Source: an uncultured Prevotellaceae bacterium (GTDB taxonomy: Bacteria > Bacteroidota > Bacteroidia > Bacteroidales > Bacteroidaceae). From it: a stretch of DNA of 64,000 bases. The stretch's first letter is position 1. The number at the start of each line of letters is the position of its first letter. A program made the translations under genes and the position numbers. The stretch spans positions 1 to 64,000 of the forward strand of contig ONSV01000001.1 of NCBI GenBank assembly GCA_900320585.1, read 5' to 3'. Shown piece after piece: positions 53,139-62,159 of this stretch. Below the pieces are notes generated by a model. That model saw only the letters and a list, made by a program, of their open reading frames with translations, did not search any database and was not told the DNA's origin.

Positions 53139-56100
53139 TTAATTGAAGATGTATCTTATACCGACAGAGGCATACCAGCACTGACCGATGTTGTGGTTGG
53201 GTGTCCAGGTCTTGGTGCTGCCGTTGATAGAAGAAGGAGTAGAGAAGGTGGCATAGCCATCGGCATCCACACCTTCATACTTCAGAATGCGGGCCTCGGT
53301 GCCAATCTCTGGGTTGAGGAACTTGGCTACGCCCCAGCTCGAGTTGAAGAGGTTGAGCACGTTCTTGATATCGAACGAGAGCTGCAGCTTGTGGCTGGTC
53401 TTGCCCACATTCACCTTGAAGTCGTGCTTGTAGGCGAAGTCGATGCGGTGCACCCAGGGACTGTAGACGCTGTAGGGCTCGGCATACTCTCCCTGATGGC
53501 TGCTCAGGTAGTTGTCGTTGTGGACGAAGGCCATGAAACGCTGGGCATCGTCGTCGGAAACGAAGCGGAACTGCTTGTTGGCCACCTCGCCATCGGTCGG
53601 GATATAGAGGGCGTCGTAGTTGTAGCCGTCGCTGTTCATGTCGTTGAGGAGCATGTAGGAGTAGTTGTAGCCACCTTGCCAGGTCTCATAAATAAGGCTG
53701 TAGTGGTTGCCGCTCTTGTCGTGAAGGGTGGCGCTGGCCACTACACGGTTGGGAGTCACATACTGCGAGTTGTGCAGCTTGATGTTGTTGGGGCCTTCCA
53801 CGGTGGGAACATAGGTGAAGGCCGACTCGGCGGCCGAACCAGGCATACCTGTCACCTCCTTCGACACGGTGTGTGTGTAGGCGGCCATCAGGTCGAGCCA
53901 CTCAAATGGCTGGGCGGTAAGAGTCAGGTTGGCCGACCATCCGTAGCCCTTGCTGGTGTTCTCAAGAACGAAAGCCTTGGTGCCTGTGCGGAATCCGGCA
54001 GGGAAGATGGGACGGTTGTCCACACCATTGAAGCGGGCGTAGCCACCGACAGAGGGAATGGCCCAGTCGGAAATGCAGTTGTCGTGGATCTTCTTGTTGA
54101 AGATACCCTCAACAGTCACCGTGAAGGGGAAGCTGACGGGAATCTGGTAGTCGACGGCAACCGAGGTCTTCCATACCTGTGGCATCTTGAAGTCGGGGTC
54201 GACGGCAGAGATTGAAGAGGGCACGGTGCCCATCTCGGGAGTCACGTGCGAGGGATAGCCCATCGAGAACAGCTTGTTCTGCAGGGCGGCGACGGAGGCA
54301 CGACCGTCCTCGGTCACCAGACCACCGGCAAACTGGCTCATGTCGATATAGCGGTTGCCGTTGGCATCTGTCGTATAGGCACCAGAGTAGTTCTCATAGC
54401 CCTTGGTGGCCGAATTGGTTTTGCCATCCCATACCTTGGTTTTGCCGTTGAGCTGGGCCTGATACTGCACCAGACCGCCATTGGTGGGCATGTTGGTGAA
54501 GAACACGAGAGGCAGACGGCCAGAGAACAGACCGCTACCACCACGGATCTTCAGCGACTTGTCGCCAAACACGTCGTAGGTGAAGCCGAGACGCGGCGAG
54601 AGGGTGATGCTGTTGCCGGGCCATTTGCCCGTGTCGATGTGGCGGCCACTGTAGTCGAGGTCGTGGATGGCCTTGTTGGTCATCAGGTCACCGTTGTCGA
54701 AGAACAATCCGTCGATGCGAAGACCATAGGTGAGCTTCAGCTTGTCGTTGACGCTCCAGTCGTCCTGGGCATAGATGCCGGCACGGTTGAACTGCACACG
54801 GGCGGCAGGCTTCGACTCGCCGTCGTAACCGTAGGTGAGGCACACGATCTCGGGTGCGGCACCCGACATGAAGTCCTCCATGCTGTTGTAACGGTAGTAG
54901 CCCGTACCATTGCGCATATACTGGTTGTCGGCCATCTGGTGCTCAAAGGTGAGACCAGCCATGATCTTGTGCTTGCCCAAGTAGTAGGTCACGTCGTCCT
55001 TGATGTTCCAAATGGTGTTGTGAACGGCGTTGTTCCAGGTGAACAGCTCATAGCCAAGGGCCATGTAGTTGTTGTCGCCACCATCGAGGATATCGATGAA
55101 CGGGAACTCCGAGGAGTCGGTGTCGCGGATATCGTCGAGCTTCGAATAGGTGGCGAGGAACTGGTTGGAGAGATTGTCGGCCAGACGGCTGTTCAGGTCG
55201 ATGGAGAAAGAGTGGACGATGTTGTCCATCGAATACATCGAGTTGGCAAACGACATCGAATACTGCGACATACGGGCGCCAGACATACGCGTGCCACCGT
55301 CCATCGAGGTGGCGTTGGGAGCATTCCAGATGGTGTTCTTCGTGTAGTTGTAGCGAAGAGCCAGGTGATGCTTGTCGGTGATGTTCCAGTCCAAGCGGGC
55401 CAACAGTTTGTAGTTGCTCTCGTCGGCGGGGAAGCTTGTCCAGCTGCCGGTATTGTAGTTGTATCTGTTCTTTACAAAGTCGGAGATGGTCTGAAGGTCG
55501 GAAAGAGTGGTGCGCGAGATACTCTTTTCAGAATCGGCCACGCCATTCACTGAGCCACGCCATGGTGTGGAGATGGTCGGGGTCTTGATCATCTCGCCGT
55601 TGACGAAGAAGAAAAGCTTGTTCTTGATAATCGGGCCACCCAACGACAGACCGTAAGTGGTCTGGCGGTCTTTCTCACGGGCTGTGGGAATGGTCACCTC
55701 GTCCACCACGTCACCGCGGAGGTTCTCGTTGCGGTGATAGATATAGGCCGAGCCCTTGAAGGTGTTCGTACCCGATTTGGTAATGGCGTTCACACCACCA
55801 CCAATGAAGTTGGTCTGGCGCACGTCATACGGCGAAATCACCACCTGCAGCTCCTCGATGGCATCGAGTGAGACAGGGTTGCCACCACCAGGCAACTTCT
55901 CGGAAAGACCGAAGTTGTTGTTGAAGTTGGCACCATCGATGGTGAAGTTGGCTGTACGGCCGTCGGCACCGGCGAAACTCATGCCATTGCCACCATAGGG
56001 CGAGAGGCGGGTCACGTCGGTAATGCTGCGGTTCACTGTGGGCAGGTTCACAATCTGGGTGTTGCTGATGTTGGTCGAGGCGCCGGTGCGCTCGGCGGCG

Positions 56101-56483
56101 AATTTCGAGGCACGGCCCGATATCACCACTTCGGAAAGCTCATTGGCATCCTCGGAGAGCTCCACGTTCAGGTTGTAGGTCTCACCAAGTACGAGAACCA
56201 CACCCTTCACGGTCTTGGTCTGGTAACCAATGTAGGAAACGGAAACGGAGTAGGGACCGCCCGTACGCATACCTTGGATATTAAAGAGACCATCGATGTT
56301 GGTCACAGCGGCATAACGAGTGCCCGAGGGCTCGTGCACGGCCTGAACCGTGGCGCCAATGACTGTCTCGTCGGTTTCTTGCATGGTCACGCGACCGCTC
56401 AAGGCCGACGTCGTGATCTGACCCATCACGCTTGTGGCGAACACCAGCATGAGGGTAGCCAGAAAGAAAAGTCTTTTCTGCAT
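53139..56483 (-). CDS. Oar-like TonB-dependent outer-membrane receptor
   Basis: A 1,114-residue outer-membrane protein: a signal peptide (to VMGQ), a carboxypeptidase-regulatory-like domain (about 25-110; TVQAVHEPSGTRYAAVTNID), a plug domain with NLPTVNRSITDVTRLSP and ELQVVISPYDVRQTNFIGGG, and a large beta-barrel ending in aromatic RYIFN. It lacks the SusC/RagA linker signature and matches the Oar group. The size is usual for that group. Substrate is unknown, but the adjacent BACON/OB lipoprotein suggests a surface partner and glycan, glycoprotein or peptide import. A -7 element lies 62 bases upstream. Barrel strands and loops are intact. Confidence 0.88.
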   Translation of the reverse strand: MQKRLFFLATLMLVFATSVMGQITTSALSGRVTMQETDETVIGATVQAVHEPSGTRYAAVTNIDGLFNIQGMRTGGPYSVSVSYIGYQTKTVKGVVLVLGETYNLNVELSEDANELSEVVISGRASKFAAERTGASTNISNTQIVNLPTVNRSITDVTRLSPYGGNGMSFAGADGRTANFTIDGANFNNNFGLSEKLPGGGNPVSLDAIEELQVVISPYDVRQTNFIGGGVNAITKSGTNTFKGSAYIYHRNENLRGDVVDEVTIPTAREKDRQTTYGLSLGGPIIKNKLFFFVNGEMIKTPTISTPWRGSVNGVADSEKSISRTTLSDLQTISDFVKNRYNYNTGSWTSFPADESNYKLLARLDWNITDKHHLALRYNYTKNTIWNAPNATSMDGGTRMSGARMSQYSMSFANSMYSMDNIVHSFSIDLNSRLADNLSNQFLATYSKLDDIRDTDSSEFPFIDILDGGDNNYMALGYELFTWNNAVHNTIWNIKDDVTYYLGKHKIMAGLTFEHQMADNQYMRNGTGYYRYNSMEDFMSGAAPEIVCLTYGYDGESKPAARVQFNRAGIYAQDDWSVNDKLKLTYGLRIDGLFFDNGDLMTNKAIHDLDYSGRHIDTGKWPGNSITLSPRLGFTYDVFGDKSLKIRGGSGLFSGRLPLVFFTNMPTNGGLVQYQAQLNGKTKVWDGKTNSATKGYENYSGAYTTDANGNRYIDMSQFAGGLVTEDGRASVAALQNKLFSMGYPSHVTPEMGTVPSSISAVDPDFKMPQVWKTSVAVDYQIPVSFPFTVTVEGIFNKKIHDNCISDWAIPSVGGYARFNGVDNRPIFPAGFRTGTKAFVLENTSKGYGWSANLTLTAQPFEWLDLMAAYTHTVSKEVTGMPGSAAESAFTYVPTVEGPNNIKLHNSQYVTPNRVVASATLHDKSGNHYSLIYETWQGGYNYSYMLLNDMNSDGYNYDALYIPTDGEVANKQFRFVSDDDAQRFMAFVHNDNYLSSHQGEYAEPYSVYSPWVHRIDFAYKHDFKVNVGKTSHKLQLSFDIKNVLNLFNSSWGVAKFLNPEIGTEARILKYEGVDADGYATFSTPSSINGSTKTWTPNHNIGQCWYASVGIRYIFN

Positions 56484-56544
56484 AGCGTTTGTAAAAATTA
56501 ATTAAAAAATGTGGGCAAAAACGCCCATTTAGCCTTTCTGCTTG

Positions 56545-56552
56545 CAAATTTA
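56545..56552 (-). promoter_or_regulatory. -7 element of the Oar-like receptor gene
   Basis: TAAATTTG on the minus strand with no clear -33. The leader of about 55 bases contains a small GGGC/GCCC hairpin near 56513-56527. Confidence 0.4.
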
Positions 56553-56624
56553 ACTAAAATTCAGCATATAATGATTATAAATATGTTAAAAAGTTGATGC
56601 TTTCTTTTCCAAATTGATGAATGT

Positions 56625-56662
56625 CAAGAAAGACCTCCAATGTCGCGTGACATTGGAGGTCT
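56625..56662 (-). terminator. intrinsic terminator after the SusCD operon
   Basis: Perfect 14-bp stem (56631-56644 with 56649-56662) and 4-base loop. Read on the minus strand it is followed by TTTCTT. It separates susD from the Oar-like receptor. Confidence 0.75.
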
Positions 56663-56705
56663 CTTCGTAAATCAGCTATTGAAGTCTCGCGTTCGCTCAA
56701 CTTCT

Positions 56706-56725
56706 CTCAACTTGCAAAAGTTGAG
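56706..56725. repeat. isolated hairpin of the dispersed repeat family
   Basis: CTCAACTT (56706-56713) pairs with AAGTTGAG (56718-56725), the same stem as in copies 1 and 2 of the dispersed element, but without TGAACTYC units. It lies 30 bases after the susD stop codon. Confidence 0.6.
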
Positions 56726-56754
56726 TCAGCTATCGTGTTGTTTGAGCAAGCGAT

Positions 56755-58755
56755 TTATTGCTCTGCGGGCTGGTCGGTCTCTGTGGGCCAATAAGGATTC
56801 TGGTACAATGGGCTTGCAGAGACAGAACTGTGGTCGGATGCTGTCAGCAAGAACTGTCTCAGTGGCAGTGGCTGGAGATAATAGGCCATGCGCCATGTGA
56901 GTCCTTTGGCATAACTGTTGTTGGTCATATTCACAACATGTGGGCAATGGTACTCGCTGATGCTGCGCTGTGAGACGTTCGAGCTGCTGGTGCCGTCGGC
57001 TACAAGGTCGCTGTACCACGACTCCATAGTGGTGCCCCAAAGGTGTATGCCCTCGGCATAGACGGGTTTGGTGATCAGCTGCTCATACGAACGCCAACGC
57101 TTCAGGTCCATGTCTCTCAGTCCCTCGGCAAGGAACTCGCAACTACGCTCACGGCGTATGTTATACAGGATGGGGTCTGTCAGTAATTTCCCTGCGGTGT
57201 ATGCACCCCAGTCGAGTGTCTCTTTCGACATGTCGGTAGCAGCGATCGTCACCTGTGGGTCGAGTCCGTCGCCAGTGAATCCTGCACATTCACGCACCTT
57301 TCTCCAATATTCCATGATTTTGCCAGAACTGATGTTCTTGGTCAGCATATACTCTGCCTCGATATAGTTGAGCAAAGCCTCTGTGGCACGGAAGATGACA
57401 CACACGTTGTAGCTTCCACCGTTGGCAGTGAGAGAGCGGTCGAATGTCATGCCTTTGCGGATGGCATAGCCGGTGATGTATCCGTCCTCGGCGTTGGCGT
57501 TGGTGATATTGGGCACCGGCTCCTTTTCTGTCCAGTGGGTGCCTGCCACGTCGGAGACATTCTTGAAGCAGTTGACCTGTCCTGGCACTTTCAGCATGAC
57601 AGCGAGGCGCGGATCACGATTGGCCACCACCTTGGCTATCTCGGAGTCATCATATACGAAAGACGAGTTGTAGATGGGTTTTCCATCAGCCATCAGATAG
57701 CGCTCCACGAGAGAACGTGTGACACCCGTTCCGATGTTGCCTTTCTCTACAGCCACCTCAATATCGTTTTGCACACCGAGCGACTTGCTGTATTCGCGCC
57801 ACAGCAGGATTTCGCTCTTGCCTGCGCACGAGGTGGTTCCCCACAGTTCCAGATAAGGATTGCTCTGTCCTTCAGCCTGTGGCACCACGCCGTTGTTGAC
57901 CGTCAGGCTTGCTTTGTATTTGTCGGCCACTTGCTCGGCGGCTGCGGCGGCAACCTCAAAGAAGTATTTAGCTTCATTGTCAAGCGAACCAGTTGGGAAA
58001 TTGTAGCCTGAATTCTTCTCAGCACCCGGCCATCCACTGCCTAATGGCACAAATGGCGTGCCGGCGAAGTTGGTCAGCCATGAACCCATGTAAAGAGCCA
58101 CCCTCGATTTGAACAGGCGTGCAGCATCCACGGAGATACGTGTGTGGCGGCCTTCGAACCCATCTTTCATGTAGGTGGCAGCTGTGTCAAGGTTGTTGAT
58201 GATGAAGCGTGCCACCTCGTTGCATGGCTGCCTTTTGCTGGCGGCTACGAGCACAGCCTCGTCATCGGGCAAGGCCTCTGTAAGTATAGGCAGGTCACCA
58301 TATTTCTTCAGCAGTTCGAAATAGGCGTAGGCCCTGAAGAAATAAATCTCACCAATATATTGGCGAATGTTGGTCTCATTGCCGCTGATGGCGCCTTCTT
58401 CCAGTTTTGTCTTGAGCTGGGCGAGTTGGAAATTGACATTACGCACATTGCTCCACGACCAGTCGCCCTCAGACTGACTGGTGCGCCACAAGTTGCTGGA
58501 GAACTTGGCACTCGGCGAGCGTGACGCTTGCACGTCGGTGTTGTTGTCGTTGGTATAAGTGCCATAGTCCCATCCTCCATGTCCAGGCATAATGTCCTGG
58601 TAGAAACGGTTGGCCACTGCCTGCACCTGGTCTTCACTGGTATAGAAATTCTCAGGTGTGAGTGACGATGGGGGTTCTTGCTCCAAGTAGTCGTTACACG
58701 AGGTGACGCTTGCCATGAGAGCCAATGCTATAATTGAAAAATGATATGGTTTCAT
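56755..58755 (-). CDS. SusD/RagB-family glycan-binding lipoprotein
   Basis: A 666-residue surface lipoprotein: lipobox VTSCN, then EQEPPSSLTPENFYTSEDQ, as in SusD proteins, and tetratricopeptide-like helices (NFQLAQLKTKLEE, YFFRAYAYFELLKKYGDLPI). The C-terminal domain has the RagB-like REYSKSLG and LLNYIEAEYML. It caps the SusC barrel and binds the oligosaccharide before import. Start 58755 is picked for the signal peptide; the frame before it overlaps the end of susC. The 32-base gap after susC shows co-transcription. The substrate cannot be read from sequence. Confidence 0.92.
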   Translation of the reverse strand: MKPYHFSIIALALMASVTSCNDYLEQEPPSSLTPENFYTSEDQVQAVANRFYQDIMPGHGGWDYGTYTNDNNTDVQASRSPSAKFSSNLWRTSQSEGDWSWSNVRNVNFQLAQLKTKLEEGAISGNETNIRQYIGEIYFFRAYAYFELLKKYGDLPILTEALPDDEAVLVAASKRQPCNEVARFIINNLDTAATYMKDGFEGRHTRISVDAARLFKSRVALYMGSWLTNFAGTPFVPLGSGWPGAEKNSGYNFPTGSLDNEAKYFFEVAAAAAEQVADKYKASLTVNNGVVPQAEGQSNPYLELWGTTSCAGKSEILLWREYSKSLGVQNDIEVAVEKGNIGTGVTRSLVERYLMADGKPIYNSSFVYDDSEIAKVVANRDPRLAVMLKVPGQVNCFKNVSDVAGTHWTEKEPVPNITNANAEDGYITGYAIRKGMTFDRSLTANGGSYNVCVIFRATEALLNYIEAEYMLTKNISSGKIMEYWRKVRECAGFTGDGLDPQVTIAATDMSKETLDWGAYTAGKLLTDPILYNIRRERSCEFLAEGLRDMDLKRWRSYEQLITKPVYAEGIHLWGTTMESWYSDLVADGTSSSNVSQRSISEYHCPHVVNMTNNSYAKGLTWRMAYYLQPLPLRQFLLTASDHSSVSASPLYQNPYWPTETDQPAEQ

Positions 58756-58787
58756 AATCTTCTGTTTATTGTTACGTGTTTTGTGCA

Positions 58788-61700
58788 TTAGAATGATACA
58801 TTAAGACCGAATGCAAACGTCTTCTGGAGAGGATAACCATTGTTCTGGTTGACAGAGGTTGACATCAGCTCGGGGTCGAACTGGTGTGGCATGTCTGTAA
58901 TGGTAAAGAGATTCTCGGCCGAGACAAAGACACGCAGGTTGCTGATGCCCCACTGCTGGGTGAGCTGGCGCGGCAGGGTGTAGCCCAGCTGCACGTTCTT
59001 CAGCCTTATGTATGAGCCGTCCATCAGATAGCGGGTCTGTGCCTGCTCGTTCTTGTCGCTGAACTGCACTCTCGGCAGCCATGCGTCTTGGTTGGCTGTC
59101 TGATAACCATTCTGCACCGACCAGGTGTTGGCGTCGCGGTAGTAGTCTTGCACGTCGGTGATACCGACACTCCACCACTCCCATGAGTTGGTCGTACCGA
59201 AGAGATACTCCAGACCACCGCCCCAGGATCCACCAATCCACCAGTCGCGTTTCATCACTCCCTGGAAGAAAGCGGAGACATCGAATCCCTTCCATGCGGC
59301 GTTGAGGTTCAAGCCCACGAGATAGCGTGGAGTAGAGTTGCCAATCACCTTCAGGTCGCCATGGTCGTCCAGGGTCTGTGCGCCACGTGTGATCTGATGG
59401 TCGCCATTGAGGTCGCGGTACATGATGTCGCCGGCAGCCCAGTTGCTGCCCAGTGAGCTCTGGTCGGCATTGGCGAGATGGCTGTTCATCTGCTCGTCGC
59501 TCTTGGCGATGCCGATGGTCTCAAAGCCCCAAATCTCGTTGAGGTAACGGCCCTCAATATAGTTGTTGATAGAGTTGGTGGGGTTGTTCGGATAACGGGT
59601 GATCTTTGTGCGGGCATCGGAGATGTTGAAGGTGGCTCCGTAGGACAGACCGTTCTTGAGCACGTCACGCCAGCCGATCTGGAACTCCCAACCGGTGGTG
59701 CGAAGGTCGGTGTTGTTGGTCACGGGCACGTTGGTGCCGAGGATGGCAGGGAGTTCAGGGGCGTTGCCCACCATGTCGAGGGTGTTGCGCACATAGAAAT
59801 CGAAGGTTGCGGTCAGACGGTTGTTGAGGGCGCCGACATCAAAACCTATATCATAGCTTTCCACTTTCTCCCATGTCAGGAGAGCGGAGACGAGACTTGG
59901 TGCGCTGGTGGTGTTGGGCTTCGCACCATTCTGCAGCCAGGTGCCGGCCACGGAGTTGTAGGCGATGGTCTGGTAGGTCTGATACCAGTTGTCAATATTC
60001 TGGTTGCCAAGCGAACCGTATGAGGCTCTCAGCTTGAGGGTGTTGACCTTGCCGACGAGATTCTCCCAGAACTTCTCGCGTGCGATGTTCCAGCCCAGCG
60101 ACACAGAGGGGAACAGTTTCCACATCTTGTCTGTGCGGAAGCGCGAGGTGCCATCATAACGCAGGTTGGCCTCGAAGAGGTATTTCTCCTCGTAGTTGTA
60201 GTTGAAACGTCCGAAGAAACCGGCGGTTTGCCATTGGTTGCGTGCGCCGTTGACTGAGGGCACGATGCTTTGTCCCGAATAGCTCAGTCCGTTGGTCAGG
60301 TCTACCTCTGGCTTGCTGGGGTCGAGGATACCGTCACGCTGCAGGCCAAAGGCCAGCCGCTTCAGTTGCTCAGTCTGGAAACCTCCCATCAGATGGAAGT
60401 TGTGTTTCTCTGCCAGCGACCATGTGTATTCTGTGTATGCCTGGAAGTTCAGGTAGTTGTCCTTGGCCTCGTCCTCATGCACGTTGGAGCCCTGGTTGTA
60501 GATCACAGCCTCGCCAGCCACATTGTGGTTGTAAGTGCGCTGGCTGTCCCAGTGTCTCACGGCGTTGTCTATCTTGTAGTTGAAGTCGATGTGGGTCACC
60601 CAGTTCTTGATCGGCTCCAGCACAAATCCAACCTGGTGGTTGATGACATCTCTCTCGGTAGTGTCTGTTCCGCCGGTTGCCAGGCCTAATGCAGGCGAGG
60701 GCGATGAGTAGAGATATCCGTTGCGGTCGTAGAGGGGCAGCATAGGCCATCCCTGACGGGCCATGTCATTGTAGAGGCCATAACCCAAAGTGGCCGGACG
60801 GTGGTAGTTGGTGCGCGTGAAACGCATGTTGTAGTTCATGCGGATCCATTTGGCCAGCTCGATATTCATCTTGGCAGTGCCATTGTAGCGTTTGTAACCA
60901 TCGCTACCCATATTCATGAAGCCGTCCTGGTCGAGATAGCCCACGGAGGCGTAGAAACTGAATTTGTCGCTGCCGCCGTTGACACTGGCATTATGCTCCT
61001 GAGAGAAGGCAGAGCCTTTGTACACCACGTCGTACCAGTCCACGTCGTCGATACCGTGTCCGTAGCCGTCATCCCATGTCACGCCATTCTGCGAACCAAT
61101 GGCATAGACGGTTCTGCCGTCGGCGGTGAGTCGGGTGCCCGGGCCGATGGGCTTGGCGTCATGATATTCCTTGATGGCGGCCATGCGCTCGGCGTCGAAG
61201 AACACCGACTGTCCCTGGTTGGTCTTCGCATCGTTGAGCCAGGAGGCGTAGTCGACGGAATTCATCATGTGCTTGCCGCGGATCAGACTGCTGAAGCGGA
61301 AGCTGTTGTTGTAGTTCACTTTCAATCGGCTGTCTTTGCTGCCGCTCTTGGTGGTGACAAGAATCACGCCGAAAGGTGCGCGGCTACCGTAGATGCTCGA
61401 GGCGGCGGCATCCTTCAGCACGGAGATACTCTCGATGTCCTGGGGGTTGATGGTGCTGAGGTCGCCTTCCATACCGTCGATGAGGATGAGAGGTGAACCG
61501 CTCGAGCCCTCACCGATGGTGGCCGTACCACGCACATTGATGGATGGGGCAGAGTCGAGCGTTCCGCTGGTCGACGCGATTTGCAGACCCGGCACGACAC
61601 CTTGCAGTGCCTGGGTGGCATTGGCCACGGGGCGCTGGGCCAGCTCATCACCATCTACAACGGAGACGGCTCCGGTCAGGTTGACTTTCTTCTGCACGCC

Positions 61701-62030
61701 AAAGCCCACAACGACCACTTCGCTCAGTGCCTTGGAATCTTCGAGCAGCTTGACCTCAACATAGCTGCCTTTCACTTTTACGGCTTGTGTCTTATATCCG
61801 ATATACGACACTTCCAGTTCGGAGCCTTTTTCTGCTTCGACAGTGAAATTTCCATCCAAGTCAGAGACAGCACCCACGTTGCTTCCCTTAACTTTTACTG
61901 TGGCTCCGATAATCGGTTCGCCGTTCACTTCCACGATTTTACCAGTAATCTTGCTCTGTGCCATTGCCACCGTTGAAGAGATAGCAAGCAACGCAAGAAC
62001 TGTTAGTCTTCGCATTTTGTTTTTCATCAT
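58788..62030 (-). CDS. SusC/RagA-family TonB-dependent transporter
   Basis: A 1,080-residue outer-membrane transporter that imports oligosaccharides captured by SusD. It has a signal peptide (to AMAQ), a carboxypeptidase-regulatory-like domain (about 25-100; EPIIGATVKVKGSNVGAVSD), and the SusC signature ALSEVVVVGFGVQKKVNLTG. The plug contains PLILIDGMEGDLSTINPQDI and SVLKDAAASSIYGSRAPFGV, and the 22-strand barrel ends FAFGLNVSF. The first of two adjacent ATGs is used. A GH2 enzyme lies upstream on the same strand, making a small polysaccharide utilisation locus. No regulator is within the window. Confidence 0.95.
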   Translation of the reverse strand: MMKNKMRRLTVLALLAISSTVAMAQSKITGKIVEVNGEPIIGATVKVKGSNVGAVSDLDGNFTVEAEKGSELEVSYIGYKTQAVKVKGSYVEVKLLEDSKALSEVVVVGFGVQKKVNLTGAVSVVDGDELAQRPVANATQALQGVVPGLQIASTSGTLDSAPSINVRGTATIGEGSSGSPLILIDGMEGDLSTINPQDIESISVLKDAAASSIYGSRAPFGVILVTTKSGSKDSRLKVNYNNSFRFSSLIRGKHMMNSVDYASWLNDAKTNQGQSVFFDAERMAAIKEYHDAKPIGPGTRLTADGRTVYAIGSQNGVTWDDGYGHGIDDVDWYDVVYKGSAFSQEHNASVNGGSDKFSFYASVGYLDQDGFMNMGSDGYKRYNGTAKMNIELAKWIRMNYNMRFTRTNYHRPATLGYGLYNDMARQGWPMLPLYDRNGYLYSSPSPALGLATGGTDTTERDVINHQVGFVLEPIKNWVTHIDFNYKIDNAVRHWDSQRTYNHNVAGEAVIYNQGSNVHEDEAKDNYLNFQAYTEYTWSLAEKHNFHLMGGFQTEQLKRLAFGLQRDGILDPSKPEVDLTNGLSYSGQSIVPSVNGARNQWQTAGFFGRFNYNYEEKYLFEANLRYDGTSRFRTDKMWKLFPSVSLGWNIAREKFWENLVGKVNTLKLRASYGSLGNQNIDNWYQTYQTIAYNSVAGTWLQNGAKPNTTSAPSLVSALLTWEKVESYDIGFDVGALNNRLTATFDFYVRNTLDMVGNAPELPAILGTNVPVTNNTDLRTTGWEFQIGWRDVLKNGLSYGATFNISDARTKITRYPNNPTNSINNYIEGRYLNEIWGFETIGIAKSDEQMNSHLANADQSSLGSNWAAGDIMYRDLNGDHQITRGAQTLDDHGDLKVIGNSTPRYLVGLNLNAAWKGFDVSAFFQGVMKRDWWIGGSWGGGLEYLFGTTNSWEWWSVGITDVQDYYRDANTWSVQNGYQTANQDAWLPRVQFSDKNEQAQTRYLMDGSYIRLKNVQLGYTLPRQLTQQWGISNLRVFVSAENLFTITDMPHQFDPELMSTSVNQNNGYPLQKTFAFGLNVSF

Positions 62031-62159
62031 TGTTGGTTAGTTTTAGGTTGAAAAATACGCATATAAATATGCTTGAAAGAATAGTTGTCTGTTGTTTATT
62101 TTGATGATATCAGTTGGAATGGTTAAGTCTTGGTCGGTCTTCTAAAGCATTTCCGGTGT

